Shown here: positions 25,601 through 34,468 of the stretch, one piece after another
Layout: the number at the start of each line of letters is the position of its first letter
Position numbering within the stretch: the stretch's first letter is position 1
NCBI GenBank assembly: GCA_036741775.1
Contig: DAINRQ010000024.1
Span: 1 to 64,000, forward strand
Direction of reading: 5' to 3'
From: JAJKIV01 sp036741775
GTDB taxonomy: Bacteria > Gemmatimonadota > Gemmatimonadetes > Gemmatimonadales > Gemmatimonadaceae
Length of the DNA stretch: 64,000 nucleotides
Translations under genes and position numbers: made by a program
The notes under the pieces: model-generated
The model's database searches: none
Seen by the model: the letters and a program-made list of their open reading frames with translations, nothing else
What the model was told of the DNA's origin: nothing

Positions 25601-26361
25601 GGGCGCTCGACGGTCGGAAAGGTCAGAGTGGGTGGCCGCGCCGACTTCAGGTAAAGGTTCAGCGAACCGACCGGCAGGTCCGCCTTCATCTGCACCATGA
25701 TGCGATTGGCGTCCTCGGAGAACCAGATCTCCGCCTTGCTGTTCTCCGAGAAGATCCCTCGCGACTTGATGATCGGCTGGACGACGATCGTCTGATACGT
25801 CCCGGCGGGCACCTTCACCGTCTCTCGCCGGAGGACCTTGATGCGAACGGGATTGCGATCGGGGCGAAAATATCGTTCGAACGAGTACGTGCGCCCGATC
25901 TCCAGCGGCACCGTGCGGATGAAGTAGATGAACGACCCGTCGTCGAGCGGGTCCGGCACGGATGGCTGTTCGGGTTTCTCACCTTCCTGGTAGATCGATC
26001 GTTCCGGGTAGATCTCGTAATGCTTGTTTCGGTCGGAGCCGGTCTGCTCGAAGTTCTGGACGAATCGCAGGGAGAAGAACGTCGTCGTGTCGATCCAGCT
26101 CTCCATCGTGTTGTCGGCCTTGTAGCCGAGGAGCCCGCCCTTCACGCGAAATACGGTGTGGTATGTGGGGCGGCCGCGGACGGTATCGATCCCGACCACC
26201 TCCATGCTGCCGCGCCCTGCCCGAAACGGGCCGAGCTTGACGTCGTACTCGAAGCGCTCGCCCACGCCGAACGGGACGGGCTGCGTGCGCTCCTGCGCAT
26301 CGAGCTCGCTCGTGGCCAGCGCGGTCGCGAACGCGAGCACGCCAGCCAGGGCCGGCATCAT
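25597..26361 (-). CDS. DUF3108 domain secreted protein
   Basis: 254 residues from MMPALAGVLAFATALATSELDAQ, a cleavable signal peptide. The mature part matches DUF3108: FGVGERFEYDVKLGPFRAGRGSMEV at the start, YHTVFRVKGGLLGYKADNTMESWID in the middle, and later RTYSFERYFRPDRNPVRIKVLRRETVKVPAGTYQ and FSENSKAEIWFSEDANRIMVQMKADLPVGSLNLYL. These proteins are predicted periplasmic beta-barrels or clams of unknown role, often near envelope genes. The start codon overlaps the stop of the upstream glycosyltransferase (ATGA) and its own stop overlaps the next start, indicating tight translational coupling. Confidence 0.88.
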   Translation of the reverse strand: MMPALAGVLAFATALATSELDAQERTQPVPFGVGERFEYDVKLGPFRAGRGSMEVVGIDTVRGRPTYHTVFRVKGGLLGYKADNTMESWIDTTTFFSLRFVQNFEQTGSDRNKHYEIYPERSIYQEGEKPEQPSVPDPLDDGSFIYFIRTVPLEIGRTYSFERYFRPDRNPVRIKVLRRETVKVPAGTYQTIVVQPIIKSRGIFSENSKAEIWFSEDANRIMVQMKADLPVGSLNLYLKSARPPTLTFPTVERP

Positions 26362-27119
26362 GTCGCGGCCGTCGTCGAAGGCGGAGGGCTGCGGCGACCA
26401 CGCGCAGCCCACCCAAAGCGATAGAGGTTGACCGCGTCCGCGAACGGTCGGATGCGACTCGGTCGCGGCCGAATATCGAACCGCTGCTCGAGCGACACCG
26501 TCTCGACGCGACGCGCGTGCGGAATCGCCCGCGACAGGAGGTCCACGTTCGCGGCCCAGCCGAACCCGGACACGAGTGGGGCGTCGCCTACCTGCTTCAG
26601 GAGATCGCGAATGACCGAGATCCGAATCAGCCGAAACGACCCGAATGGGTCGGCCACACCCGGGACGCTCACGAACGGACGGAGCAGCCACGGGGCGAGT
26701 CGTCGCAGCCGTCGCACGGGGACCGGGGCGCTCGGCACCGTGGTGCGCTCACCAACGACGATATCGGCGCCGCCCTCGAAACGCTTCACCAGTTCCGGAA
26801 TGTGCTCGGGCTGGTCGGTGAAGTCCGCCTGCATGAGCAGCATGGCATCGCGTCGAGGATAGCGCGTACGGGTCGCGACCGCGCGGCACAGCGCGTCGAG
26901 CGCGCCCGCGTACCCGACGTGTCGCTCGCCTCCGAGCACGCTCAGCGGGAGGACCTCACCGTACGGGTGGAGCGTCTCCGCGGTCGCGTCGGTGCTCCCG
27001 TCGTCGAACACGACGATCTCATACTCTCGCGGAAAGTCCTTCAGGACTTTTCGGATCCGCCAGAGCAGGACGCCAATCGTGGGCGCTTCGTTATAGGTAG
27101 GGATGCAGATGTACAGCAC
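26358..27119 (-). CDS. Family 2 glycosyltransferase
   Basis: 253 residues from a GTG start. The GT-A fold is clear: YICIPTYNEAPTIGVLL, EIVVFDDGSTDATAETL with the nucleotide-binding Asp, GERHVGYAGALDALCRA and MLLMQADFTDQPEHIPELVKRF, where the metal-binding position reads QAD rather than the usual DAD or DADLQ. The layout is like polyprenyl-phosphate sugar synthases but lacks a C-terminal membrane anchor. It is upstream of and overlaps the DUF3108 gene and is downstream of a GT4 glycosyltransferase, suggesting a small envelope glycan or lipid glycosylation unit. Confidence 0.88.
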   Translation of the reverse strand: MLYICIPTYNEAPTIGVLLWRIRKVLKDFPREYEIVVFDDGSTDATAETLHPYGEVLPLSVLGGERHVGYAGALDALCRAVATRTRYPRRDAMLLMQADFTDQPEHIPELVKRFEGGADIVVGERTTVPSAPVPVRRLRRLAPWLLRPFVSVPGVADPFGSFRLIRISVIRDLLKQVGDAPLVSGFGWAANVDLLSRAIPHARRVETVSLEQRFDIRPRPSRIRPFADAVNLYRFGWAARGRRSPPPSTTAAT

Positions 27120-27191
27120 GTGATTCGCTCCCAGGGTCGGGGAAAACTAGTGTCCGGGACCCAGTTGGGCTATCGAAATGACAAACGCGCC

Positions 27192-28277
27192 CTAACTGCG
27201 CAGGGCCAGCCCTCGAGCGATGACGGCGTCGTATACGCGTTGGGTACCGCGCACCATGCGGTCGACGCTGAACTGTGCGGCCACCTCGGGCCCTGCGGCC
27301 GCCATGGCGGCGCGCGCCGCGGAGTCGCTGACGAGGCGGGCCGTCGCCTCGGCGAACGCGGGCGCGTCACCCGGGGGCACGAGTAGTCCCGATCGCTCGT
27401 GCTCGATGAGCTCGGGGAGTCCGCCCACGCGGAACGCGATCGGTGGAACACCCAGCGCCATCGCGTCGATGACGGCTGTCCCCAGCCCCTCGGCGCTCGA
27501 CGGGTGGAGGAGAATGTCGAGCCCGGCCATCGCCGCATGAATCTCGTCGACGAATCCGGCGCGGAAGACCGCTATTCCCCCGATGGACTGGCTACCGGCC
27601 GACTGCCCCCCGAGGAGAACGAGTCGGATCCGGTCGCGGACCTCCGCCGGGAGCGCTACCCCGATGCGCTCGAGCGTCTCGACCCCTTTCTCGGCGGTCA
27701 TGGCGCCGACGATCCCACACACCACCGCGTCAGGCGGCCAGCGGCACTCCTCCCGCCAGTTTCGCGGGTGATGGACGACGGGGCTCGGAACACCGGAATA
27801 CACGAGGTCGATACGGCCGGGATCCACGCCGCCGGCCACGAGGGTGTGGCGCACGGCGCCGGAGATCGCGATGAAGCGGGCGACGCGACGTCCGTATTTC
27901 ACCCGGCCGCGGGGTGGAAACACGACCCGCCGCGTCACGACCAGCGGCAATTCACGCCGGCCGAGCAGGGCAGCGAGCGCGATGGCGTGGCCGCGCGCGT
28001 CGTGTGCGTGCACAACGTCCGCGTTCCAGGTGCGGAGAACGGCGCGGACGCGTCGCGCCGCCGCGAGGTCCCAGTCACCGCGCATCCGCACTGCTGCCGC
28101 GGCGATCCCCGCCGAGCGGAGACGTCGGATGAGTGGCCCGTCGGGGGCGGCGATCACGAGCGGCTCGTGACCCTGCTCACGCTGTCCGCGTGCGAGCAGA
28201 TACACCTGCCGCTGGCCGCCGCGCCAATCCCGCCCCGAATCGAGGTGAAGGACGCGCAGGGTCGAGGAAACAGTCAC
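27192..28277 (-). CDS. GT4-family glycosyltransferase
   Basis: About 361 residues. The N-terminal GT-B domain starts LRVLHLDSGRDWRGGQRQV (the usual GGxE/Q loop) and includes ADVVHAHDARGHAIALAAL and VVTRRVVFPPRG. The C-terminal domain has GIVGAMTAEKGVETLERI, RLVLLGG and the donor-binding segment DILLHPSSAEGLGTAVIDAMALGVPPIAFRVGGLPELI with the EGLGTAVIDA acceptor of family 4. I prefer the GTG at 28277 (VSSTLRVLH); a TTG at 28313 would add 12 residues, and neither has a strong ribosome site. It probably adds a sugar to a membrane lipid or cell-surface polymer with its GT2 neighbour, 72 bp downstream. Confidence 0.87.
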   Translation of the reverse strand: MTVSSTLRVLHLDSGRDWRGGQRQVYLLARGQREQGHEPLVIAAPDGPLIRRLRSAGIAAAAVRMRGDWDLAAARRVRAVLRTWNADVVHAHDARGHAIALAALLGRRELPLVVTRRVVFPPRGRVKYGRRVARFIAISGAVRHTLVAGGVDPGRIDLVYSGVPSPVVHHPRNWREECRWPPDAVVCGIVGAMTAEKGVETLERIGVALPAEVRDRIRLVLLGGQSAGSQSIGGIAVFRAGFVDEIHAAMAGLDILLHPSSAEGLGTAVIDAMALGVPPIAFRVGGLPELIEHERSGLLVPPGDAPAFAEATARLVSDSAARAAMAAAGPEVAAQFSVDRMVRGTQRVYDAVIARGLALRS

Positions 28278-28560
28278 ATAATGAAAATGGAGTGCCACGG
28301 CGCGGGCCCGCAACGATTGACGGGTCGGCGTTCACCGTACATGCCCCCCCCCGCAACGGCCCTGCGACTCGAGCACCTAACGCGGGAGTGCGTCCGGGCA
28401 TCGTGACCGCATCGATTAGCACTCGGCCGACGTGAGTGCCGACGTGGCTGCCCATTGCAAGCCCGTTCCACGAGCACGATTCCTTCGTCAGAGTGTATGA
28501 GGACGTGACGGTTGCCCGCTGACCCGGCGCACCACGACGAGACCTACACGGAGGACACGA
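28278..28560. other. Divergent intergenic region, nothing recognised
   Basis: This space lies between the leftward GT4 gene and a rightward unknown gene. It includes a good ribosome site (CGGAGG at about 28550) for the right-hand gene. No promoter pair or repeat could be supported. Confidence 0.4.
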
Positions 28561-29289
28561 ATGATCCTGGCGAACGTGCGACAGCACCTAACGCGCGACG
28601 ACGCGCAGCTCGCGCTCCGGTTGATTGCCCGTGGCTCGAGCGAGGCGATCGAGGACGGCGAGACGGTGCTGCGGGACGAGGGAATCGATGCGCTGCTCGA
28701 CGATCCGCGCCTGCTGGCCGGTATCATGTCTGCTCGCCAGGGTGCGCACACATCACTCCCGCTTTTCGCGTACGTCGTCGTCCGTCACGCGTTGCGAGAA
28801 GTCGGGGAAGGCGACCGCATGCTCGCGGACTACCTCGCGTCCATTCTGCTCCACTTCGGTCTGGGCTCGCGCGCCACGCGCATCGCGCTGTCGGATGACG
28901 AGACCTACACGACGCTCGCGGAGCTTGCGGGCGCCCTCGAGAGTGCCGACGTCCCACGCAGTTTCCTGGTTCGGGCGCACCTCGGGAACTACGCGTTGTG
29001 GATGTGCGGCGTGTTCCCGGACTACATCGAGTCACGCCGATGGCGTCGAGGCGGACCGAATCTCGATTACTACGAGGAGATGGGACGCCGGGGCTTCGCG
29101 CTCGCGGCCGACCATCGCCTGGCCGCGCAACACGGTCTCACCGCGCTGTTCGCGACCGCGGCCGAGCGCTTTCCAGTATTACGTCAGGCGCTGAACAACG
29201 TCAGCGACGCACACTTGTTCCCTCAATACAATTCGCCCGAAAAGCTCATGCGACAGGTGCGGATGGAAGGGAAGTGGATGGCGAGCTGA
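28561..29289 (+). CDS. Protein of unknown function
   Basis: 242 residues from ATG with CGGAGG upstream. It is mostly helical and soluble with no signal peptide or membrane segment. Notable segments are LLAGIMSARQGAHTSLPLFAYVVVRHALREVGEGDRMLADYLASILLHFG (a hydrophobic helical core) and LVRAHLGNYALWMCGVFPDYIESRRWRRGGPNLDYYEEMGRRGF, and the C-terminus reads NNVSDAHLFPQYNSPEKLMRQVRMEGKW. The regular pattern argues for a real protein, but I do not recognise the family. Its 3' end overlaps the convergent hydrolase gene by 44 bp. Confidence 0.78.
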   Translation: MILANVRQHLTRDDAQLALRLIARGSSEAIEDGETVLRDEGIDALLDDPRLLAGIMSARQGAHTSLPLFAYVVVRHALREVGEGDRMLADYLASILLHFGLGSRATRIALSDDETYTTLAELAGALESADVPRSFLVRAHLGNYALWMCGVFPDYIESRRWRRGGPNLDYYEEMGRRGFALAADHRLAAQHGLTALFATAAERFPVLRQALNNVSDAHLFPQYNSPEKLMRQVRMEGKWMAS

Positions 29290-30064
29290 GTGTCGTCGTT
29301 CGCGCGACGCGACGACTCGCGGTCGCGCGGCACGCGTCGGCGAATGCCTCGAGGAGGCGCCGGTCCCAATGCTCCGGCGTCTCCAGCAATTCCTCCGGGT
29401 GCCACTGGACGCCGAGCATCCACCAATCCGCGTCGCCGCTTTCGACGCCCTCGATGATCCCGTCCTCGGCCCACGCGTTAGGCCGGAGCCCTGTCCCGAG
29501 GCGATCGATGGCCTGGTGGTGAACCGAGTTCACGCGGATCGCGTGGTCGCCCACGACTGCCGCCAGACGCGATGCGGGCTCGACGCGAACCGTGTGGACG
29601 CGGGCGTCGCGCAGGTCATCGAGCTCGTGCGCGTGCGCGTCGTCGCGCTGCGACGGCAGGTCCTGCACGAGCGTGCCACCGAACCCGACGTTCAGGAGCT
29701 GGACGCCGCGACAGATCGCGAGTGTCGGCAGCCGTCGCTCGCGCGCGCTCTCGAGGAGTGTGAGCTCGGTGACATCCCGTGCGCGGCTCACCGTGCCGAG
29801 CTCGGGGTGCGGATCCTGCCCGTAGAGGGACGGGTCCACGTCTTCGCCGCCCGTCAGCACCAGCCCACCAACGAGGTCGAGTACGCCGGTCACGACTTCA
29901 GGGTGACCAAGTGGCGGAACGACGATCGGAATGAGCCCGACAGATTCGAGCGCGCGGACGTACGCCGCGTTCAGGCGAACGCGCTCCGCCCCCTCCACGT
30001 CGCGAATGGTTGCGCTCACGGCGACGGGGACGCTCGCGCCGCGGGGTGCGTCGGTATGAGTCAC
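29246..30064 (-). CDS. Class I glutamine amidotransferase-like gamma-glutamyl hydrolase (peptidase C26)
   Basis: 272 residues from a GTG start. The family includes PuuD, which hydrolyses gamma-glutamyl-GABA. The sequence shows GLVLTGGEDVDPSLYGQDPHPELG, the nucleophile Cys in PTLAICRGVQLLNVGFGGTLVQDL, then VNSVHHQAIDRLG and the catalytic His in VQWHPEELLE. These positions form the Cys-His-Glu triad. No polyamine genes are near, so the substrate is left open. The last 44 bp overlap the convergent unknown gene at 28561-29289. No Shine-Dalgarno is visible before the GTG. Confidence 0.88.
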   Translation of the reverse strand: MTHTDAPRGASVPVAVSATIRDVEGAERVRLNAAYVRALESVGLIPIVVPPLGHPEVVTGVLDLVGGLVLTGGEDVDPSLYGQDPHPELGTVSRARDVTELTLLESARERRLPTLAICRGVQLLNVGFGGTLVQDLPSQRDDAHAHELDDLRDARVHTVRVEPASRLAAVVGDHAIRVNSVHHQAIDRLGTGLRPNAWAEDGIIEGVESGDADWWMLGVQWHPEELLETPEHWDRRLLEAFADACRATASRRVARTTTLSSPSTSLPSAPVA

Positions 30065-30164
30065 GGGAGGAGACGACCGGTCGGGACGGTGTGAGATGGA
30101 CTGACGCTGCCTGTTGCATCGCGGTTGCGGCTGCCGCGTCCGAATCTATATCCTAGCTGTGTTA

Positions 30165-30415
30165 CTGCCCCATGTCATTCCGAGCGGAGGCCCGCAGGGC
30201 CGCAGTCGAGGAATCGCAGGCATCTTGGTAGAGGGCCTCTCTCTACCGGGATAGTCTGGAAGGCTTGACGCAGATGGCCGCGCAATCAGCGTCTTGTTTC
30301 TTCCTCATCCCGGCAGAGGGACCAGCCCCTCTGCGAGGACGACGGCGATTCCTCGACTGCGCTGCCTTCGACGGCTCCGCTCGAAATGACAAGTTCCGCT
30401 CGGAATGACACATCG
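30165..30415. repeat. Composite CATTCCGAGCG repeat cluster
   Basis: From about 30173 GTCATTCCGAGCGGAGGCC...GTCGAGGAATCGCAGG is followed by TCTCTACCGGGATAG, TTGACGCAGATGGCCGCGC and GCGATTCCTCGACTGCGC...GCTCGGAATGACAC. The ends are inverted. It occupies the gap between the hydrolase and the coiled-coil gene; no gene is present. Confidence 0.75.
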
Positions 30416-30445
30416 GCCCGCTCCCCGCGTATTCGCCCAATCGAC

Positions 30446-31030
30446 ATGTTCGACGACGTACGGCAGGCTTTTCGCGATCTGCTCCGTGGGACCCCACCCA
30501 GCGGCGATGCACGCCGCTCCATTCTCGTGCAGATGCGCGAGACGCTGGTGCAGGCGCGCATGGGGCTCGACGACCTCCGCCGCGGGATCGTGGAGACGCG
30601 CGCGCGCCTCACGCGAGAGAAGTCGGAGCTCGAGACTGTCCGGCGGCGGAAGCAGCTCGCCGAAGGGATCAACGACGCCGAGACGGTGAAAGTCGCCGAG
30701 CGGTACGAGAAGCAGCACGCCGAGCGGGTCGCGTTGCTCGAGCGAAAGCTCGAGACGCAGGAAGCGGAGTTGGCGCTGGTCGAGCGCGAGGTGAACGAGA
30801 TGAACGCGGAGTTCAAGCTCGCTGCTGCGGGCGGGACGCCGGGTGATCCGCGTGGGGTAGCCTCCGGGGCGGACTCCGCGACCACGGCCGCCGAGGTCGA
30901 AGACGTGCTCGACGACAGCGCGAACATTCGCAGCGAGCTCGACGGGCTTGCCCGATCTCGCCGGAAAGCCGACGCCGAGGCGGAGGCCGACGAGAAGCTT
31001 GCGGCGCTGAAACGCCGCATGGGGAAGTAA
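30446..31030 (+). CDS. Coiled-coil protein of unknown function
   Basis: 194 residues from MFDDVRQAFRDLLRG. Residues about 30-135 are a long charged helix of heptads (RETLVQARMGLDDLRRGIVETRARL, REKSELETVRRRKQLAEGI, EKQHAERVALLERKLETQEAELALVEREVNEM), so a coiled coil is very likely. The region after residue 140 is flexible and acidic, and the last 40 residues are again helical and charged (DGLARSRRKADAEAEADEKLAALKRRMG). The layout is PspA-like in a broad sense, but no family is assigned. It lies 6 bp before the Omp85-like gene and may be co-transcribed with it. No clear ribosome site precedes the ATG. Confidence 0.75.
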   Translation: MFDDVRQAFRDLLRGTPPSGDARRSILVQMRETLVQARMGLDDLRRGIVETRARLTREKSELETVRRRKQLAEGINDAETVKVAERYEKQHAERVALLERKLETQEAELALVEREVNEMNAEFKLAAAGGTPGDPRGVASGADSATTAAEVEDVLDDSANIRSELDGLARSRRKADAEAEADEKLAALKRRMGK

Positions 31031-31036
31031 CTCCTC

Positions 31037-32770
31037 GTGCCCCGCGCCGCGCGCCTCGGTCGGCTCGGCGCGCTCGCTCTGGCCGCATCGACCTCCGCGG
31101 CGCCACTCGCGGCGCAAGACGCTCAGGCTCGTCGCATTCCCTGCGACGGGCGTGTCGTTTCCGACATCGTCATCCGGGCACAGGGGCCATCGTTCGGCGG
31201 CGTCTTCGCCCGATCGAATCTGCTCTCCGCGCTCGTCAGCGGCATGCACGTGACGACGTCGCCGGACGTCGTCCAGCGATACCTCCTGCTCGAGCGCGGG
31301 CGGCCGTGCACGTCGACGCTGCGTGAGGACTCCGAGCGCATTCTTCGCGGGCAGCCTTTTCTCGCGGGTGCGAGCGTGGCGACCTACGACGACGGGCGAG
31401 GCGGCGTGCGCGTCGAGGTCGTGACGATCGACGAAATCTCGCTCGTGGCATCCGGCGCGGTATCGCAGGAGTCGCCGTACGTCACGGCGTTGCGGCTCGG
31501 CAGCTCGAACTTTCAAGGAATGGGGATCTACGGCGCCGGCGAGTGGCGCGACGGCGAATTCTACCGCGACGGGTGGCGCGCCGCGGTCACGCATTATCAG
31601 CTGTTCGGCCGCCCCCTGCAGCTTTCAGTGCTCGGCGACAGAAAGCGCCTGGGAAGCGGGTGGTCCACCGAGCTTCGCCACCCGTTTCTGACCGACGTGC
31701 AGCGTCTCGCGTGGCGCGCCGCCGCGGGTTCGAGCCGCGATTTCTTCCCGTTCGGGAGGCCGGGCGCAGACAACCCGTCGGTGCCATTCACGCGTGAGTT
31801 CGCCGACGTTGGCGTGGTGCTTCGCATCGGTGAGCCCGGTCGCCTGAGCCTCTTCGGTGTGTCGATGTCGCGCGAGCAGTCAATGCCATCGGGCGACGTC
31901 GTGATCGTCACCGACACGGGGCTCGTGCCCGAAGTCTCCGGGCTGCTCGATCGTCGTTACGCATCGCGCACCACCGCGCGGCTGAACACGCTCTGGGGTG
32001 TGCGCAACATACGATTCCGTCGCGTCGAAGGGTTCGACGCGCTCACGGGCGAACAGGACGTGAGAGTCGGCTTTCAGCTCGGTACCTTGCTCGGGCGGAG
32101 TCTCTCCGTGCTCGGCACCACCGACGATGACATCCTCATCTCGACGGACATCTACGCGGGGCTCGGCACCGCGCGGTCGTTCGGGGCGATCCAGGTGCTC
32201 GGCGAGGGGCGCCAGAGCTACGACGAGAACCAGTGGGACGACATCCTCACGAGCGGTCGCGCGGCGTGGTACTTCAAACCGCACGCGCGACACACGACGA
32301 TCGCGAGCGGCGAATGGAGTGCGGGCTGGCGGCTCCGCTCGCCGTTCCAGCTGAACCTCGGCGAATCGCGCGGCGGCATGCGCGGGTACTCGGCCGCCGA
32401 GCTTCCCGGCGGACAACGCGCGATCCTGCGACTGGAGGAGCGCTGGGTCCTGGGGAATGTGCGCGGGAACGCCGACGCCGGCGTGGCGTTCCTCGCCGAG
32501 GCAGGCCGGATGTGGGCGGGAGACGTTCCGTTCGGCCAGGACACGCCGGTGAAGTACGCCCTCGGCACGAGCGTGCTCGCCGCGGTGCCACCAGGCTCGC
32601 AACGCCTCTGGCGTCTCGACCTGATGATGCCGCTCAACCGACGTGGTGGCGCACACCTCGAACTCAGGCTTCGTACGGAAGATCGCACGCGCACGTTCTG
32701 GCGCGAGCCGCGCGACATGGAACGGAGCAGGGAGCGGTCGTTGCCGCAGAGAATTTTCCAGTGGCCGTAG
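31037..32770 (+). CDS. Omp85/BamA-like outer membrane protein
   Basis: 577 residues from a GTG start. The signal peptide (LGALALAASTSAAPLAAQ) precedes a short domain with one or two POTRA-like beta-alpha-alpha-beta units (RVVSDIVIRAQG, LLLERGRPCTSTLREDSERILRGQPFLAGASVATYDDGRGGVRVEVVTID). The C-terminal half is barrel-like, with alternating patterns and GESRGGMRGYSAAELPGGQRAILRLEERW, where RGY matches the VRGF/Y-type motif of Omp85 barrels. It is shorter than BamA (about 800 residues), so it is probably a specialised member rather than BamA itself. It shares a 6-bp spacer with the coiled-coil gene. The stop codon falls inside a hairpin (32762-32798). Confidence 0.7.
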   Translation: MPRAARLGRLGALALAASTSAAPLAAQDAQARRIPCDGRVVSDIVIRAQGPSFGGVFARSNLLSALVSGMHVTTSPDVVQRYLLLERGRPCTSTLREDSERILRGQPFLAGASVATYDDGRGGVRVEVVTIDEISLVASGAVSQESPYVTALRLGSSNFQGMGIYGAGEWRDGEFYRDGWRAAVTHYQLFGRPLQLSVLGDRKRLGSGWSTELRHPFLTDVQRLAWRAAAGSSRDFFPFGRPGADNPSVPFTREFADVGVVLRIGEPGRLSLFGVSMSREQSMPSGDVVIVTDTGLVPEVSGLLDRRYASRTTARLNTLWGVRNIRFRRVEGFDALTGEQDVRVGFQLGTLLGRSLSVLGTTDDDILISTDIYAGLGTARSFGAIQVLGEGRQSYDENQWDDILTSGRAAWYFKPHARHTTIASGEWSAGWRLRSPFQLNLGESRGGMRGYSAAELPGGQRAILRLEERWVLGNVRGNADAGVAFLAEAGRMWAGDVPFGQDTPVKYALGTSVLAAVPPGSQRLWRLDLMMPLNRRGGAHLELRLRTEDRTRTFWREPRDMERSRERSLPQRIFQWP

Positions 32771-32798
32771 CGCGCCGCGCATCGGCGCGCTACGGCCA
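32762..32798. terminator. 16-bp perfect hairpin over the stop of the Omp85-like gene
   Basis: TGGCCGTAGCGCGCCG (32762-32777) pairs with 32783-32798 across a 5-nt loop. It sits between convergent genes and is followed by a second weaker inverted repeat (32800-32831, AGCTAGCAG/CTGCTAGCT). No T-tract follows, so bidirectional termination is only likely. Confidence 0.5.
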
Positions 32799-32836
32799 CA
32801 GCTAGCAGCCAGCAGCTGATCGCTGCTAGCTGATAG

Positions 32837-34417
32837 CTATGTCTTTTCCCCCACCATCATCCTCCGAATCGGCACGACGAGGAGGCCGAGGACCACGCCC
32901 GACACGACCAGGCTCAACGTCGTCGCTGTGAACAGTTTCGGCATCTGCGTGAGGTCCTCGGGGTCCACGTGACCGCCCACGAGGCCCGCGATCAGGTTGC
33001 CCACGGCCGTCGCGAGGAACCAGATCCCCATCATCTGGCCCACGAACCGGCGCGGCGAGAGCTTCGTCATCGATGACAGGCCCACGGGGCTGATGCACAG
33101 CTCGCCGATCGTCTGCAGCAGGTAGCTGAACACGAGGAACCACGGCGAGACTTTCGCCGCGCCGCCGCTCGAAACCACCACGTTCGCGGCGTAGATCATG
33201 ATCAGGAATCCGACGCCCGTGGCCAGCAGGCCTAACGCGAACTTCGTCGGGCTGGACAGGTCCAAGCCGCGCTTCGCGAGCCCCACCCAGATCGCCGCGA
33301 ACACCGGCGCGAGCAGGATGATGAACCCCGAGTTCACGGACTGGAACCACGTGGCGGGGACCTCGAACCCGCCGATCTGGCGGTCCGTGAAATCGCGCGC
33401 AAAAAGGTTGAGCGACGTGGGCGCCTGCTCGAACGCCGACCAGAAGATCGCCGCGAACACGAACAGCACGAGGATCACCGCGACGCGCTTCATCTCGCTG
33501 CCATTCAGTCCGCCAGCCAGGAACATGTACGCGAAATACGCCACGCCGAGGCCCACGAGCACGTACGTCATGTTCTGACCGATCACCTGTGGGTTCAGCG
33601 TGATCGTGCCGGTGGCGGCGAGCACCACCACGAGCGCGAGGATCGCGAGCCCGATCCAGATCGCGAGCTTTGCCCGAGAAATCTGTTTTGCCTGCGTTGC
33701 CGGGTCCGGGTGCTTCGACGGCTCCATGCCGAGGGTGCCGAGCGTGGAGCCTGCACGCGTGGCGAATAGCGTCAGACCGATCAGCATTCCGACCCCAGCG
33801 GCGCCAAAGCCCCAGTGCCAGCCGACCGATTCGCCGAGGAACCCGGTGACCAGTTGGCCGAAGAACGCGCCGGTGTTGATTCCCATATAGAAGATCGAGA
33901 ACCCGGCATCGCGGCGCGCGCCGCCTTCGGGGTAGAGGTCACCGACGATCGCAGAGATGTTCGGCTTGAGGAGGCCGGTGCCCATGACGATGAGCACGAG
34001 GCCGAGGAAGAACGGGACCCTGCCGCCGAGGAACGCCGACGCGCCGATGGAGATGTGCCCCGCCGAGATCAGCACCGCACCGAGCAGAATGGCGCGGCGA
34101 AGCCCGAGTAGCCGGTCCGCGATCCAGCCGCCCGGGAGTGACGCGAGGTAGACCGACGCGGCATAGATCCCCACGATCGCCGACGCCTGGCCTCGCTCGA
34201 ACCCGAACCCGCCCTCGGCGAGCGCCGCGGACATGAACAGCACGAGGAGTGGACGCAGCCCGTAGAACGAGAACCGCTCCCACATCTCGGTGAAGAAGAG
34301 CGTGGAAAGGCCGCGCGGGTGCCCGAAGAACCCCCCCCGGTCCGGTGGGCCTCCGGGTGGGCTATCGGTTGCGACAGCGCCTTCCTGGACGCTCTTCGGC
34401 GGGAGGGTTGAGGTCAC
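32837..34417 (-). CDS. POT/PTR-family proton-dependent peptide transporter
   Basis: 526 residues from a GTG start, with about 14 hydrophobic segments. This major facilitator family imports di- and tripeptides with protons. The PTR2 signature LSTLFFTEMWERFSFYGLRPLLVLFM includes the ExxER-like proton-coupling region, and GTGLLKPNISAIVGDLYPEG and GINTGAFFGQLVTGFLGE (helix 5) are typical. It follows the opp operon on the same strand with a 51-bp gap, so two peptide uptake systems of different energy source are probably expressed together. Confidence 0.93.
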   Translation of the reverse strand: MTSTLPPKSVQEGAVATDSPPGGPPDRGGFFGHPRGLSTLFFTEMWERFSFYGLRPLLVLFMSAALAEGGFGFERGQASAIVGIYAASVYLASLPGGWIADRLLGLRRAILLGAVLISAGHISIGASAFLGGRVPFFLGLVLIVMGTGLLKPNISAIVGDLYPEGGARRDAGFSIFYMGINTGAFFGQLVTGFLGESVGWHWGFGAAGVGMLIGLTLFATRAGSTLGTLGMEPSKHPDPATQAKQISRAKLAIWIGLAILALVVVLAATGTITLNPQVIGQNMTYVLVGLGVAYFAYMFLAGGLNGSEMKRVAVILVLFVFAAIFWSAFEQAPTSLNLFARDFTDRQIGGFEVPATWFQSVNSGFIILLAPVFAAIWVGLAKRGLDLSSPTKFALGLLATGVGFLIMIYAANVVVSSGGAAKVSPWFLVFSYLLQTIGELCISPVGLSSMTKLSPRRFVGQMMGIWFLATAVGNLIAGLVGGHVDPEDLTQMPKLFTATTLSLVVSGVVLGLLVVPIRRMMVGEKT

Positions 34418-34468
34418 AGGGTCCTCGGCGGGTGAAAGTGGCGGGAAGCGCGACGGTCGCGGACGACG

